Counted from the first letter of the stretch, positions 27,408 through 36,197 are shown. The stretch is DNA of 64,000 nt from Singulisphaera sp. GP187 (GCA_945862215.1 CAMAXY010000006.1:1-64000), one strand, 5' to 3'. Program-made: numbers and translations. The notes: generated by a model from the letters alone, not told the origin.

Positions 27408-27878
27408 CTATTTTGTCAAACCAATCTCTTTGATTTGATCAAGTCGAACGAGTGCTCGACGAAAAATATCTTGCCATCTTGGTTCGATCAATGGACCAAT
27501 CACATTCAACGCGCGTCGGATTTCGACTGTCGAAGTTTTTGTTATCACAGTTCCATCGCAAGCCAATGCGCCTGCAATCGCGCAGAGATATTGCAAAAAT
27601 GCAGCGAGTGCCAAAGGATCTCCAGTATGAAGATCGCTCTCGCGAATGCCGCTCTTTGCCATATCTTTCCAAGCGATCCAACTTTCAATCGACTTGGGAA
27701 CAGTCACAAATGCTGCGAGAACTTGACTGCTCCACTGCGCTTCATCCAATGCAGCGCATCGCGCCGCGAGTCGATCAATCGGGTGCGCATTTGGGCCTAA
27801 AATCGCGCAAAATAGCCGCATCGCAACCGCAGGCGACGCTCCTGAATCATCGCGGTGTAAATCAGGGTCGGATTTCAT
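27408..27878 (-). CDS. Small protein overlapping the sigma factor gene, function unknown
   Basis: Not recognised. A 156 aa, mostly helical, soluble-looking protein with no membrane segment or signal peptide. The start ATG at 27878 has a strong ribosome binding site (ggaggt) six bases upstream and lies 17 bases inside the sigma factor gene, so translation is probably coupled. In ECF sigma operons the gene in this place is often an anti-sigma factor; no known anti-sigma motif is visible, so that role is only a possibility from position. Confidence 0.7.
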   Translation of the reverse strand: MKSDPDLHRDDSGASPAVAMRLFCAILGPNAHPIDRLAARCAALDEAQWSSQVLAAFVTVPKSIESWIAWKDMAKSGIRESDLHTGDPLALAAFLQYLCAIAGALACDGTVITKTSTVEIRRALNVIGPLIEPRWQDIFRRALVRLDQIKEIGLTK

Positions 27879-28587
27879 GTAAGACCTCCATCATGGACCG
27901 AACTTCAACATCGATCTCACTCCCCAATGCTCCGTCTTTACGCAGAATTCCATAAAGCGCGTCTCGCAGTTGCGCACCTACTGCGAATGTTCGCTGCGCC
28001 ACTTGTGCTGTCGATAATTGGAATCGCTCTCCAACAATTGCATGTGGAACTCCTTCGACATGATGACTCCAGAACATTTCCCACTCATCACGTCGATTTC
28101 GCTTCTCGAGTCCTTCCTTTGTTTCCTTCATTGCCAAGTCAAGGGCAGCCAATGCCCACGCCTTCTCGAACTCATGATCGTGCGCTGCACCCTCACTGAA
28201 AATTTCTTCTGGCAATGCTTGACCTCCAATCTGAAGTCCAAGCTGAGTTGCATTCTGCCGCCGCAATTCGTGCACGTAAAAATGAAGTCCATTTCGCAAC
28301 CATTGGCGAAGTCGCAATCCACTCGTCAACCATGACTTGAGATATTCAGAATTGCTCAAGCGATTAGCAAAAAAACCATGCACTAAATCATCCGCATCAA
28401 TACGCACCGATCGTGCCAATCCAATCTTGCTGCAATAGATGCTCAGCGGCCGAACATAACTCTCCATCACATATCCATTGGCGAGCATCAAACCTGCTTC
28501 GCCCTCGGACAATCGATCAGAAATCCAAACAGTCTGAGTCTCTGGGAACGATCGACTTGGGGTTAACGGGTCTGAAGTGGCACTCAT
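27862..28587 (-). CDS. ECF-like RNA polymerase sigma factor, planctomycete type
   Basis: A 241 aa protein resembling the sigma-70 family group common in planctomycetes: region 2 with DADDLVHGFFANRL (compare DLxQxFF) near residues 63-77, the SWLTSGLRLRQWLRNGLHFYVHE helix (given in part), the EKAWALAALDLAM segment, and a region 4 helix-turn-helix around GVPHAIVGERFQLSTAQVAQRTF. The match is to the general pattern and the sequence is divergent. It is divergent from pheS and co-transcribed with the overlapping small gene. Promoter boxes lie immediately upstream. Confidence 0.72.
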   Translation of the reverse strand: MSATSDPLTPSRSFPETQTVWISDRLSEGEAGLMLANGYVMESYVRPLSIYCSKIGLARSVRIDADDLVHGFFANRLSNSEYLKSWLTSGLRLRQWLRNGLHFYVHELRRQNATQLGLQIGGQALPEEIFSEGAAHDHEFEKAWALAALDLAMKETKEGLEKRNRRDEWEMFWSHHVEGVPHAIVGERFQLSTAQVAQRTFAVGAQLRDALYGILRKDGALGSEIDVEVRSMMEVLHEIRP

Positions 28588-28595
28588 ATTCGTTT

Positions 28596-28623
28596 ATTAT
28601 GAGCAATTTTATGATTTTTGCAA
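28596..28623 (-). promoter_or_regulatory. Promoter of the sigma factor gene
   Basis: On the minus strand, TTGCAA (28618-28623) and CATAAT (28596-28601) are 16 bases apart. The -10 box ends 8 bases before the ATG at 28587, so transcription would begin at or within a few bases of the start codon. Confidence 0.55.
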
Positions 28624-28750
28624 GAAATTTAGGATTTTTCTCAATGCCCGCCCCGTGATTGTCTATCTGTATGTCGAGTCCTTCCAGGTGGCTTGTGTTT
28701 CAATCTGCACGGCTGCGGATTTAAAAATTTCGGGAGTGTGTGTCGGCTTC

Positions 28751-28800
28751 AGTTCTGGGGACCAATTCTGGGGATCAGTTCTGGGGAATAATTCTTGGGG
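28751..28800. repeat. Four tandem 13-bp repeats upstream of pheS
   Basis: Units agttctggggacc, aattctggggatc, agttctggggaat and the shorter, altered aattcttgggg follow one another with period 13. They lie directly before the two leader hairpins. No protein reading is supported. Their role, if any, is unknown. Confidence 0.8.
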
Positions 28801-28805
28801 AGCAT

Positions 28806-28863
28806 CCCGACAGGTGTCGGGGTCGTATTCTCGGTTCATATCCAAAGACCCGAGAATGCGACC
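28806..28863 (+). promoter_or_regulatory. Structured pheS leader with two adjacent hairpins
   Basis: Hairpin 1 pairs cccgaca (28806-28812) with tgtcggg (28815-28821) perfectly. Hairpin 2 pairs 28821-28834 (ggtcgtattctcgg) with 28850-28863 over 14 bp with one G.U pair and a 15-base loop. They share one base, so they may be alternatives or stacked. They end 86 bases before the pheS ATG and have no T-run, so they are not a simple terminator. The rest of the 362-base gap 28588-28949 holds the 13-bp repeats, the sigma promoter and nothing else I can support. Confidence 0.65.
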
Positions 28864-28949
28864 CGACCCTGCCGAGACAAACACGGGACAAAATCTCTAC
28901 ACTTCCACCCCGATGGCTTGCAATTCGACGCCTTTCATTTTGGCAACCG

Positions 28950-29942
28950 ATGATTGACAAAATCAATTCACTCCAGCTTCAAGGGGAGTCAGAACTTGTT
29001 GCTGCAAAATCACCAGCGCAAGTCGAACTTTGGAGAACAAAATACCTAGGAACGAACGGAGAATTGAAAGCGCTTATGTCTCTGCTCAAAGATGCGCCCC
29101 GCGATCAAAAACCAGAACTCGGAAAGCGACTCAACGAACTCAAGTTGCAATTCGAAGCCTCTTTCGAAAGTCAGAAGAATCTTCTTGGTTCTGCACCCAA
29201 AGGGCCTGTGATCGATGTCACCGAACCAGGTGTCACACTTGGCGAAGGTCGCCGGCACATTCTCTCCAGAACGATTGATGAAATCATCGACGTCTTTGGA
29301 CAAATGGGATTCGCCGTTGCGGATGGTCCAGAGGTAGAAGATGAATGGCATAATTTTACGGCGCTCAATATTCCAGAAGGTCATCCCGCGCGCGACGCTA
29401 CGGATAATTTTTATATGGGTGAACAGTCTGGCGTGAAGCGACTGCTGCGAACGCAGACTTCTACTGTGCAAATTCGTGCGATGGAAACGCAACCTCTTCC
29501 GTTGAAGGTGGTGGCGGTTGGTCGCGTCTATCGACCAGACACCCATGACGCGACTCACTTCTCGATGTTTCACCAGATCGAAGGATTGTGCGTCGATCGC
29601 AATCTTTCCCTCGTCGATCTCAAGACCGCCCTACTGCAATTTGCGCACGCCTATTTCGGCAAAGATGCTGAAGTGCGAATGCGCCCAAGCTTTTTCCCAT
29701 TCACCGAACCTTCTGCAGAAGTCGACATGAAAATGCACATCCGAGGTCAATGGCAATGGGTTGAAATCGGCGGATGTGGCATGGTCGATCCAAATGTCTT
29801 TGCCGCAGTTGGAATCGATCCTGAAGAATGGCGCGGCTATGCATTCGGTCTAGGAATCGAGCGAATTGCGATGCGCCGCTATGGCATCAGCGATATCCGT
29901 TGGCTCTTCGAAAACGACGCAAGATTCCTCCGCCAGTTTTAG
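28950..29942 (+). CDS. pheS: Phenylalanyl-tRNA synthetase alpha subunit
   Basis: Catalytic subunit of the (alpha beta)2 class II enzyme charging tRNA-Phe. The 330 aa protein started at the ATG at 28950 has the N-terminal coiled coil that binds tRNA, then motif 2 (HMFHQIEG-like, read here FSMFHQIEGLCVD), the FFPFTEPSAEVDM motif and the C-terminal motif 3 GLGIERIAMRRYGI. The long in-frame extension back to 28740 runs through the leader repeats and is rejected. pheT does not follow: the next gene is the converging rplQ, so the beta subunit is encoded elsewhere. Confidence 0.95.
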   Translation: MIDKINSLQLQGESELVAAKSPAQVELWRTKYLGTNGELKALMSLLKDAPRDQKPELGKRLNELKLQFEASFESQKNLLGSAPKGPVIDVTEPGVTLGEGRRHILSRTIDEIIDVFGQMGFAVADGPEVEDEWHNFTALNIPEGHPARDATDNFYMGEQSGVKRLLRTQTSTVQIRAMETQPLPLKVVAVGRVYRPDTHDATHFSMFHQIEGLCVDRNLSLVDLKTALLQFAHAYFGKDAEVRMRPSFFPFTEPSAEVDMKMHIRGQWQWVEIGGCGMVDPNVFAAVGIDPEEWRGYAFGLGIERIAMRRYGISDIRWLFENDARFLRQF

Positions 29943-29954
29943 CTGGCGAAGGAA
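29925..29954. other. Hairpin across the pheS stop codon
   Basis: Bases 29925-29936 and 29943-29954 form a 12-bp stem with one mismatch around ttttag, whose tag is the pheS stop. It lies between converging pheS and rplQ. No T-run follows on either strand, so it is at best a weak two-way transcription barrier. Confidence 0.5.
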
Positions 29955-29996
29955 TGAATTTGCGTTGTAAAGAACCCGGAATTCAGAAACCGAAAC

Positions 29997-30620
29997 TTAT
30001 TCTGGCTTGTTCTCTGGCATGTTCTCTGGCTTGCTTTCAGCCTTCGTAGTTTCCTTACGAATCTTTGCTGCGAAAGCAGTTCGTTTATCCGCAGTCGTTC
30101 GACGAACTGAACTTCCACCTGAAACTTGCGATCCACCTTCACGGCCAACGAGTTGAAGCACGACCAAATTTGTCGCATCTCCGATTCGGCGTCGATCCAG
30201 CTTGACGATGCGTGTGTAACCACCTGGTCGATCCGTAAAGAGCGGCGCAACTCGGGTCATCAAATGATGAACCAAGCGCGGCGACTTTCGAAGTTCGCCA
30301 TAGCGGTTGAACTCAATCTCGCTCGCTGCTGGGAGAGCCCAGTATGCGCTCGTCTTGCGTTCTTCCTTGACATTGGGATCAGCAATCCAAGCGAACACTG
30401 CACGGTCGGTCAATCTGCTGTGAAGCAAACGACGAGCCGCAAGCGTGCGATGTCGAGCGATTGTGATCAGGCGTTCCACGTACGGCTTGACGGCTTTCGC
30501 TTTAGTCAGAGTCGTGACGATTTCGCCATGCTCAAAAAGTCCTGCTGCCAAATTGCGCAGCAATGCTTTGCGATGATCGCTTTCCAAACAAAGTTGTTTA
30601 CCGGCTACACGATGTCTCAT
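29997..30620 (-). CDS. rplQ: 50S ribosomal protein L17
   Basis: Last gene of the ribosomal operon. The 207 aa protein has the L17 start MRHRVAGKQL and the LLRNLAAGLFEHGEIVTTL segment, with TRIVKLDRRRIGDATNL later. Bacterial L17 is usually 115-130 aa; here an insertion of about 35 residues lies around NVKEERKTSAYWALPAASE and a Lys/Thr/Glu-rich tail of about 45 residues ends in the repeated PENMPENKPE. The gap to rpoA is 34 bases. Confidence 0.95.
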   Translation of the reverse strand: MRHRVAGKQLCLESDHRKALLRNLAAGLFEHGEIVTTLTKAKAVKPYVERLITIARHRTLAARRLLHSRLTDRAVFAWIADPNVKEERKTSAYWALPAASEIEFNRYGELRKSPRLVHHLMTRVAPLFTDRPGGYTRIVKLDRRRIGDATNLVVLQLVGREGGSQVSGGSSVRRTTADKRTAFAAKIRKETTKAESKPENMPENKPE

Positions 30621-30654
30621 TTTTCAATACTCCTTCTAATTTCAGGCTTTCCAC

Positions 30655-31656
30655 TCAGGCTTTCAACGAAGAGCCTTCTGATACTTGCATACCGAGCGAT
30701 AAACCGAGTTCTTGCAGACGACTCTCGATTTCAGTGAATGAAGTCCTACCGAAGGAACGGAGTTCCATCAGATCGGCTTCGGTCTTTTGCACCAATTGTC
30801 CGACAGTAGTAATCCCCGCAGTTTGCAGGCAATTCGTGCCGCGCACACCAAGATTCAAATCCGCGATGGACATGGAAAGTTTGCGATCCAGATCCGAATC
30901 AACTTCTTGATCGGACGAGAGTCCTTGATCAACCATTTCATCTCCGGCAGAATCAAACTGCACGAATGGATTGACATGCTTGCGAAGGATCTTGCCTGCT
31001 TCAACGACTGCCATCTCTGGAGTCACTGTGCCGTTGGTCCAAACATCAAGAACGAGGCGTTCGTAATTCATACGCTGACCGACGCGCGTGTCTTCCACGC
31101 GATAACGAACGCGTAGAACTGGTGTGAAAATTGCGTCGACTGGAATTTCTCCAATGACCTGATCTTCTTCGGTGTTGTATTGCTCACTTGCAGGTTGATA
31201 TCCACGACCTCGATTGACTGTGAGTTCGACTTCAAAACGAACCTTGTCATTCACTCTGCAAATGACATGATCTGGATTGAGAATGCGAACCGAAGCATCT
31301 GATTCAATGGACGCGCCAGTGACATCGCACGGGCCTTCCACTCGAATGTGCACTTTCTTGGTTTCATCGCCGTCCATCTCCACGATCAGTCCCTTGATAT
31401 TGAGCAAGATGTCAGAGACATCCTGAACAACTCCTGGGATCGAAGAAAATTCATGGGTGATTCCTGCGATTGCCAACTTCGTAATCGCTGCACCTTCAAT
31501 GCTTGAAAGCAGAATGCGACGAAGACTGTTGCCAATGGTGGTACCGAATCCGCGCTCAAAAGGCTCAGCGGAAAAACGGCCAAATGTCGTGGTCATACTG
31601 GTTTTATCAGCAGTCACACGACCCGGTAATTCAAGACCTCTCCATCGAATATGCAT
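30655..31656 (-). CDS. rpoA: RNA polymerase alpha subunit
   Basis: Scaffold subunit of RNA polymerase. The 333 aa protein has the N-terminal assembly domain (EPFERGFGTTIGNSLRRILL) and the C-terminal DNA-binding domain (SIADLNLGVRGTNCLQTAGI and the following helix). Length and motifs are ordinary. In many bacteria rpsD (S4) precedes rpoA; here the preceding gene is rpsK and the 124-base gap contains a hairpin instead. Confidence 0.97.
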   Translation of the reverse strand: MHIRWRGLELPGRVTADKTSMTTTFGRFSAEPFERGFGTTIGNSLRRILLSSIEGAAITKLAIAGITHEFSSIPGVVQDVSDILLNIKGLIVEMDGDETKKVHIRVEGPCDVTGASIESDASVRILNPDHVICRVNDKVRFEVELTVNRGRGYQPASEQYNTEEDQVIGEIPVDAIFTPVLRVRYRVEDTRVGQRMNYERLVLDVWTNGTVTPEMAVVEAGKILRKHVNPFVQFDSAGDEMVDQGLSSDQEVDSDLDRKLSMSIADLNLGVRGTNCLQTAGITTVGQLVQKTEADLMELRSFGRTSFTEIESRLQELGLSLGMQVSEGSSLKA

Positions 31657-31719
31657 GATTCAAATCTCCTAATGCGGCAGTATCCAGTCCGAACAGAACG
31701 AGCCTAGCCCCGATCGGAA

Positions 31720-31748
31720 CCGCAGAACCCTGCCGGGTTGCTCTGCGG
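31720..31748 (-). promoter_or_regulatory. Hairpin in the rpsK-rpoA gap
   Basis: ccgcag (31720-31725) pairs with ctgcgg (31743-31748) and the inner aaccc with gggtt around a four-base loop, with a three-base bulge on one side. No T-run follows on the minus strand. It could be an mRNA processing or regulatory element in the rpoA leader. Confidence 0.45.
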
Positions 31749-31780
31749 CCCTGCTTTGGGGCAATAGGCGAAAGATGATG

Positions 31781-32155
31781 TTAGACGCGTCGCTTCTTTG
31801 GCGATCGGCATCCGTTGAAAGGAAGCGGTGTCTGATCTTCAATCGTCAGCACCTTCAGCCCGTTGGCTTGAAGAGCGGTGACAGCTGATTCTCGGCCGGG
31901 GCCAGCGCCACGGACCCGAACTTCGACCTCGCGCATGCCGATACGACGGGCCTTCCCCGCCGCTCGCTCGCTTGCACGACTCGCAGCAAATGGCGTGCTC
32001 TTGCGCGCGCCCTTAAATCCAACACTTCCAGCCGAGTCCCAGCAAATGGTCTCGCCGTTAGTGTCTGTAATTGTGACGATCGTGTTGTTGAACGAAGCGC
32101 TCACATTCACGATGCCCTTAATAACGTTCTTACGAATTTTTGGTTTCTTCGACAT
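31781..32155 (-). CDS. rpsK: 30S ribosomal protein S11
   Basis: A 124 aa protein of normal length, part of the 30S platform. [15 protein letters not shown] and [20 protein letters not shown] (in part) are characteristic, and the end CRSPKKRRV is the conserved S11 terminus. It follows rpsM after 27 bases. Confidence 0.97.
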   Translation of the reverse strand: MSKKPKIRKNVIKGIVNVSASFNNTIVTITDTNGETICWDSAGSVGFKGARKSTPFAASRASERAAGKARRIGMREVEVRVRGAGPGRESAVTALQANGLKVLTIEDQTPLPFNGCRSPKKRRV

Positions 32156-32182
32156 AGTTTTTTCTCTGGTTGAATCTTTGGA

Positions 32183-32560
32183 TTAACCGTTTACGCCCTT
32201 CTTACCGGCGACGGTCTTCTTCTTACCCTTGCGAGTACGAGCATTGGTACGAGTGCGCTGTCCACGACATGGCAATGAACGACGATGTCGCTCTCCGCGA
32301 TAAGCATGAATGTCCTTCAGTCGTTGAATGTCCTGTGCAACTTGACGTCGCAGAGCACCTTCAACGATGTAACCATCATCGATCTCCTTGGAGATTGCTG
32401 CAAGTTCCTGATCGCCAAGCGTGTGCGTTCGGCGATTGGGATCAATGCCAGTCTTTTCCAAGATCTTCTCGGCGCCCTTTGGGCCGATACCGTGGATGTA
32501 CTGGAGTGAAAAGAGGATTTTCTTTTTGTCTGGAATGTCGATACCGGCAATACGTGGCAT
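32183..32560 (-). CDS. rpsM: 30S ribosomal protein S13
   Basis: A 125 aa head protein of the small subunit. [13 protein letters not shown] at the start, the [14 protein letters not shown] helix-turn segment, and [14 protein letters not shown] near the end are S13 hallmarks. Normal length. It follows rpmJ after 65 bases in which no gene is visible. Confidence 0.97.
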   Translation of the reverse strand: MPRIAGIDIPDKKKILFSLQYIHGIGPKGAEKILEKTGIDPNRRTHTLGDQELAAISKEIDDGYIVEGALRRQVAQDIQRLKDIHAYRGERHRRSLPCRGQRTRTNARTRKGKKKTVAGKKGVNG

Positions 32561-32625
32561 AGTTTTCTCCGATGTGGGTTCAGTTTTGATTCAGCTTTGG
32601 ATTAACCTTTGGATTATCCTCTGAA

Positions 32626-32742
32626 TTAACCTTGTCGCTGCTTCAGTCTTGGGTTTTTCTTGTTAATGACAAAGCGCTTGCCCTTTCGGACAACAATCTG
32701 GCAATCGAGTGTTCTGCGCTTGATACTGCTTCTAACCTTCAT
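32626..32742 (-). CDS. rpmJ: 50S ribosomal protein L36, cysteine-poor form
   Basis: A 38 aa gene between infA and rpsM, its usual place. The translation begins [18 protein letters not shown] and ends NPRLKQRQG, the L36 terminus. Classical L36 binds zinc through three Cys and one His; only one Cys (in DCQ) remains and VICENPKH-type residues read VINKKNPRL, so this is the zinc-independent form. The start ATG is at 32742, the stop TAA at 32626-32628. Confidence 0.93.
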   Translation of the reverse strand: MKVRSSIKRRTLDCQIVVRKGKRFVINKKNPRLKQRQG

Positions 32743-32826
32743 AAGTGACTCCGTAAATATTGATGAATCTTTGTTTGAGTTGGGGGTGAAAATTTACTGT
32801 TGTTCTTGTTTTGTTCTAGTTTCGTC

Positions 32827-33042
32827 TTACTGCCTGAAAGTGATTCTGCCCTTGGTCATGTCGTATGGGCTCATTTCAATCGTGACTCGATCGCCTGGAA
32901 GAATTCTGATGAAGAACTTTCTCATCTTGCCGCTGACATAGGCCAGGATTTCGTGGCCATTCTGAAGTTTGACTCGAAACATCGCATCAGGCAATGCTTC
33001 CGTGACTTCGGCTTCGAGGGTGATCTTTTCTTCTTTCGCCAT
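32827..33042 (-). CDS. infA: Translation initiation factor IF-1
   Basis: A 71 aa OB-fold protein that occupies the A site during initiation. [20 protein letters not shown] (first residues) and [18 protein letters not shown] are typical. It is adjacent to map, whose stop is one base before the infA ATG, and is followed by rpmJ after 84 bases. Confidence 0.96.
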   Translation of the reverse strand: MAKEEKITLEAEVTEALPDAMFRVKLQNGHEILAYVSGKMRKFFIRILPGDRVTIEMSPYDMTKGRITFRQ

Positions 33043-34092
33043 TTATAGTTTTGAACTCCTATTGATAGAGCAACATGCTCCGTCAAACATTTCATCAAGC
33101 ATTTCGCAACCACTTCGAGTGATGACCACGGTGCGCTCAACAGAGCAACCTGCGGCACCACTTTCAGTTCGCATTGTCCAACCGTCGGAGCAAGCAACAA
33201 GCCGGCATCCGATGGCAAATCCGTCGGCATCAACCGAGCGAATTCCATCTGGACGAGAAACAACTGTTGGCTCGACCGACAACACCATGTCTGGCAAGAG
33301 CGTGAAATCTCCGCGCTCGATGAAACCGGCTTCGATTCCGCACGGCGCGATCGGCGCTTCGTGCAGAGCGCGACCAATTCCATGACCTGCGTAGCCAGTG
33401 ACGAGCCCAAGGCTTCGAGCTTCGGCTACATCTTGCATTTTCTTTGCGATTTGTGACCAACGAACTCCTGGAGCCATTGTTGCCAAGGCGACTTCGAGCA
33501 TTTCGTGGCATCCGCTGACCATCGCATGAGATCGGCTCGTTCCACGCCCGATGACGACGCAGTCAGCAACATCAGCGCACCATCCACCCAATCGAACAGC
33601 GACATCGACAGTGACAACATCACCATCACAGAGCGGTTCATCCGATGGAACAGCGTGAATCAAACGATCATTCACTGCGATGCAGCAAGACGCGGGGAAT
33701 GCGGCATGACCAGCATGACTAGCATGACCAGCCACTCGTGAGTCGATCGTCAGATTCTGAACCAAACTTTCCGCTCGTTCTGCAGCGATAATTCCAGATG
33801 CAATCGATGCCAACGAAGCTGGCGTTGCTCCGATGACCGCACATCGAAGAGCCGCATCGACTGCAGCGCGAGCGACAATCGCTGCAGCTTGAATCGCTTC
33901 GATTTCAACAGCAGTTCGAAGTTCGACTTGACGTCCTCCGCCAACTTGCGGTCCATTGCTTGCGTGACTTCGTCGAGCAACAGTCGATTCACCCAATCGC
34001 ACAGTCGCAACAACTCCACCACGCCGTGCATCGACGTCGGTGAGAACTTCGCTTGAAGTTGCTCGGCTTGAAGTTGTTCGGATCGTGACCAT
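33043..34092 (-). CDS. map: Methionine aminopeptidase type I with N-terminal extension
   Basis: Removes the initiator methionine from new proteins. All five metal ligands can be placed: two Asp in VDVAVRLGGWCADVADC, His in GYAGHGIGRALHE, Glu in LSVEPTV and Glu in CSVERTVVIT. The 349 aa protein is about 80-90 residues longer than the usual 250-265 aa; roughly residues 1-55 are extra before the first recognisable core helix (EIEAIQAAA), with further extra residues in His-rich RVAGHASHAGHAAF. It lies between secY (7 bases) and infA (0 bases). Confidence 0.93.
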   Translation of the reverse strand: MVTIRTTSSRATSSEVLTDVDARRGGVVATVRLGESTVARRSHASNGPQVGGGRQVELRTAVEIEAIQAAAIVARAAVDAALRCAVIGATPASLASIASGIIAAERAESLVQNLTIDSRVAGHASHAGHAAFPASCCIAVNDRLIHAVPSDEPLCDGDVVTVDVAVRLGGWCADVADCVVIGRGTSRSHAMVSGCHEMLEVALATMAPGVRWSQIAKKMQDVAEARSLGLVTGYAGHGIGRALHEAPIAPCGIEAGFIERGDFTLLPDMVLSVEPTVVSRPDGIRSVDADGFAIGCRLVACSDGWTMRTESGAAGCSVERTVVITRSGCEMLDEMFDGACCSINRSSKL

Positions 34093-34099
34093 TTCTGAA

Positions 34100-35512
34100 T
34101 TAACCTCTTGCCGATCGAATGCGTGGACCAGAGTCGTTTGTTCCTGTTGTGAGGAACCCTGAATAGTTTCGCATCAACAAGTTTGCTTCGATGCGCTGAA
34201 CAAGATCCAATGCAACGCTGACCACGATGAGCAGGCCGGTTCCGCCAAGAAACTGCGCGACAAAGAATGGAATTCCAAGTTGTTCGCTGACGATCGTTGG
34301 GATGATTGCGATGAGTGCCAGAGCACCAGCTCCGACATACGTGATCCGTGAAATGACGGTTTCCAAATATTCTGCAGTGCGTGGTCCAGGTCGTAGACCA
34401 GGGATGAAAGACCCGTGTTCGCGAAGTTGTTTGGACATGTCAGTTGGAGACAACTGAACAGTCGTCCAAAAGTATGAGAAGAAATAGATCAAAAGAATCT
34501 CAATCACTACATATGGATATGACCCGATTTGCAAATTCTGTGCGATGAAACTTGTGATGCTGGACCAAGTTGATGATGCATCCGCTGCTGCAGCGCGTGA
34601 CGCAAGCCATGCGCAACCCGATGCTGGGAACATCATCAGCGTGCTTGAAAAGATGATCGGCATCACACCAGCGTGGTTGATTCGAAGAGGCAAGTAATGA
34701 CGTTGACCACCAAACACTTTGCGGCCACGCGTGTGCTTTGCTTGCTGAATTGGAATTCGGCGCTGTGCCACAGTGATAATGATCGCGCCGCCAACGACGA
34801 ATAGGAAGCCTGCGAGCAGAATGAGCAAGCCAACAACGCCGATCTTTGCATCGCCGCCTTGAAGACTTGCATCGAAATTCTTAACGATCCAAGTTGCAGC
34901 ACTTGGCATTCGTGACAGAATCCCCGCGGTCAGAATGATCGAAACACCGTTGCCGATTCCATACTTGTCAACTTGTTCGCCCAACCACATAAGGAAGAGA
35001 CTTCCTGCTGTGAGTGCAGAGATTCCAGAGACATAAAAGATGACCAAGCCGCCACCGAGTTGGAATTGAGGTTGAACCAAATTCTGAGTTCGAAGGAATC
35101 CCAACCACATCAGACCTTGCAACAAACAGAGTCCGACGGTTGCGTAACGCGTCCACTCCATGATCTTCTGTTGTCCAGACATTCCGTCTTTCTTGAGTTC
35201 TTGCAGCGATGGAACGACCGCCTGTAACAACTGAAAGATAATGCTCGCCGTGATGTACGGCATAATTCCCAATCCGAAGATCGTCGACTGCTGCAAAGAG
35301 CCGCCAGAGAAGATCGATGCGTATTCAAGCAATCGACCGAATCCAGTCTGATCGACTGATGCACGGGATGCCGCCTTGGCAAGTTCAGTTTGATCGACTC
35401 CCAAAAGCGGAATCCAAAAACCAATTCGATAAATGACCAACACGCCCAAAGTGAAAAATACTTTGTTGCGAAGGTCGCGAATTCGGAAGATGTTTGCAAA
35501 TGCTTGGAGCAT
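34100..35512 (-). CDS. secY: Preprotein translocase subunit SecY
   Basis: Channel subunit of the SecYEG translocon. The 470 aa protein has about ten membrane helices, the plug-region motif around FSGGSLQQSTIFGLGIMPYI, the cytosolic loop QAKHTRGRKVFGGQRHYLPL (in part) and INHAGVMPIIF, and the C-terminal GIPFFVAQFLGGTGLLI. Slightly longer than the 430-445 aa norm. adk, often between secY and map, is missing. Confidence 0.96.
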   Translation of the reverse strand: MLQAFANIFRIRDLRNKVFFTLGVLVIYRIGFWIPLLGVDQTELAKAASRASVDQTGFGRLLEYASIFSGGSLQQSTIFGLGIMPYITASIIFQLLQAVVPSLQELKKDGMSGQQKIMEWTRYATVGLCLLQGLMWLGFLRTQNLVQPQFQLGGGLVIFYVSGISALTAGSLFLMWLGEQVDKYGIGNGVSIILTAGILSRMPSAATWIVKNFDASLQGGDAKIGVVGLLILLAGFLFVVGGAIIITVAQRRIPIQQAKHTRGRKVFGGQRHYLPLRINHAGVMPIIFSSTLMMFPASGCAWLASRAAAADASSTWSSITSFIAQNLQIGSYPYVVIEILLIYFFSYFWTTVQLSPTDMSKQLREHGSFIPGLRPGPRTAEYLETVISRITYVGAGALALIAIIPTIVSEQLGIPFFVAQFLGGTGLLIVVSVALDLVQRIEANLLMRNYSGFLTTGTNDSGPRIRSARG

Positions 35513-35552
35513 ATTTTTGAGCGATCAGTCCTTGTATTAATTTTTGTCTTAA

Positions 35553-36197
35553 TTAACTCTTGTCTTCGGTCTTGTCTTGCTTCTTCGCTGGCTTGTCTTT
35601 CTTCTCTTGCTTCTTTTCTGCTTTGGCTTCTGCCTGAACCGCAGGTTCTGCAACTTCCTTTGCCTTTGGAGCACGCTTGGCAGCATTTGCCTTCTTCGTG
35701 GCTTCTGCTTCTGCTTCTGCATCTGCTTTGGCAGCAGCCTTTGCGGCATAAGGGGTCAAGACAACAGTTCCGCCAGCAGCTTCAATCTTGGACTTTGCTT
35801 GTCCAGAGAATCGATCAGCTGTGACATTCAATTTGACTGCGAGATCTCCGTTACCCAAGATCTTCAGAGGAAGCTTGGTGTCACGAATCAGTCCAACCGA
35901 GGCAAGCGCATTGCCATCAACAACTGTTCCTGCTGTGAAATGCTTTGCAAGATCAGCAACATTGACGACGTGGTAATCAACTCGGAAATCTGAATTGGAA
36001 AATCCGCGCTTTGGAAATCGTCGAAGCAGCGGAGTCGATCCACCCTGATAACCAGGACGACTTGTCCAACCTGCACGACTCTTCGCACCGTTGTGACCGC
36101 GACCGCTTGTGCCGCCCTTGCCACTACCTTCACCGCGACCAACGCGCATACGAAGTTTGTCTTTTCCAACCACCTTTGTGACATCATGGATCATCAT
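35553..36197 (-). CDS. rplO: 50S ribosomal protein L15 with long Ala/Lys tail
   Basis: Residues 1-150 are L15, with the Gly-rich start GRGEGSGKGGTSGRGHNG and FPKRGFSNSDF. The remaining 60 or so residues are Ala/Lys/Glu-rich (KADAEAEAEATKK to KQDKTEDKS), where L15 normally ends near 145-150; the total is 214 aa. It follows rpsE after 33 bases, leaving no room for rpmD (L30). Confidence 0.95.
   Translation of the reverse strand: MMIHDVTKVVGKDKLRMRVGRGEGSGKGGTSGRGHNGAKSRAGWTSRPGYQGGSTPLLRRFPKRGFSNSDFRVDYHVVNVADLAKHFTAGTVVDGNALASVGLIRDTKLPLKILGNGDLAVKLNVTADRFSGQAKSKIEAAGGTVVLTPYAAKAAAKADAEAEAEATKKANAAKRAPKAKEVAEPAVQAEAKAEKKQEKKDKPAKKQDKTEDKS

Noticed and set aside
28740-28949. pheS with a 70-residue N-terminal extension, or a T-box leader
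   Set aside because: The extension runs through tandem repeats and hairpins without family similarity; no T-box sequence motifs are seen.
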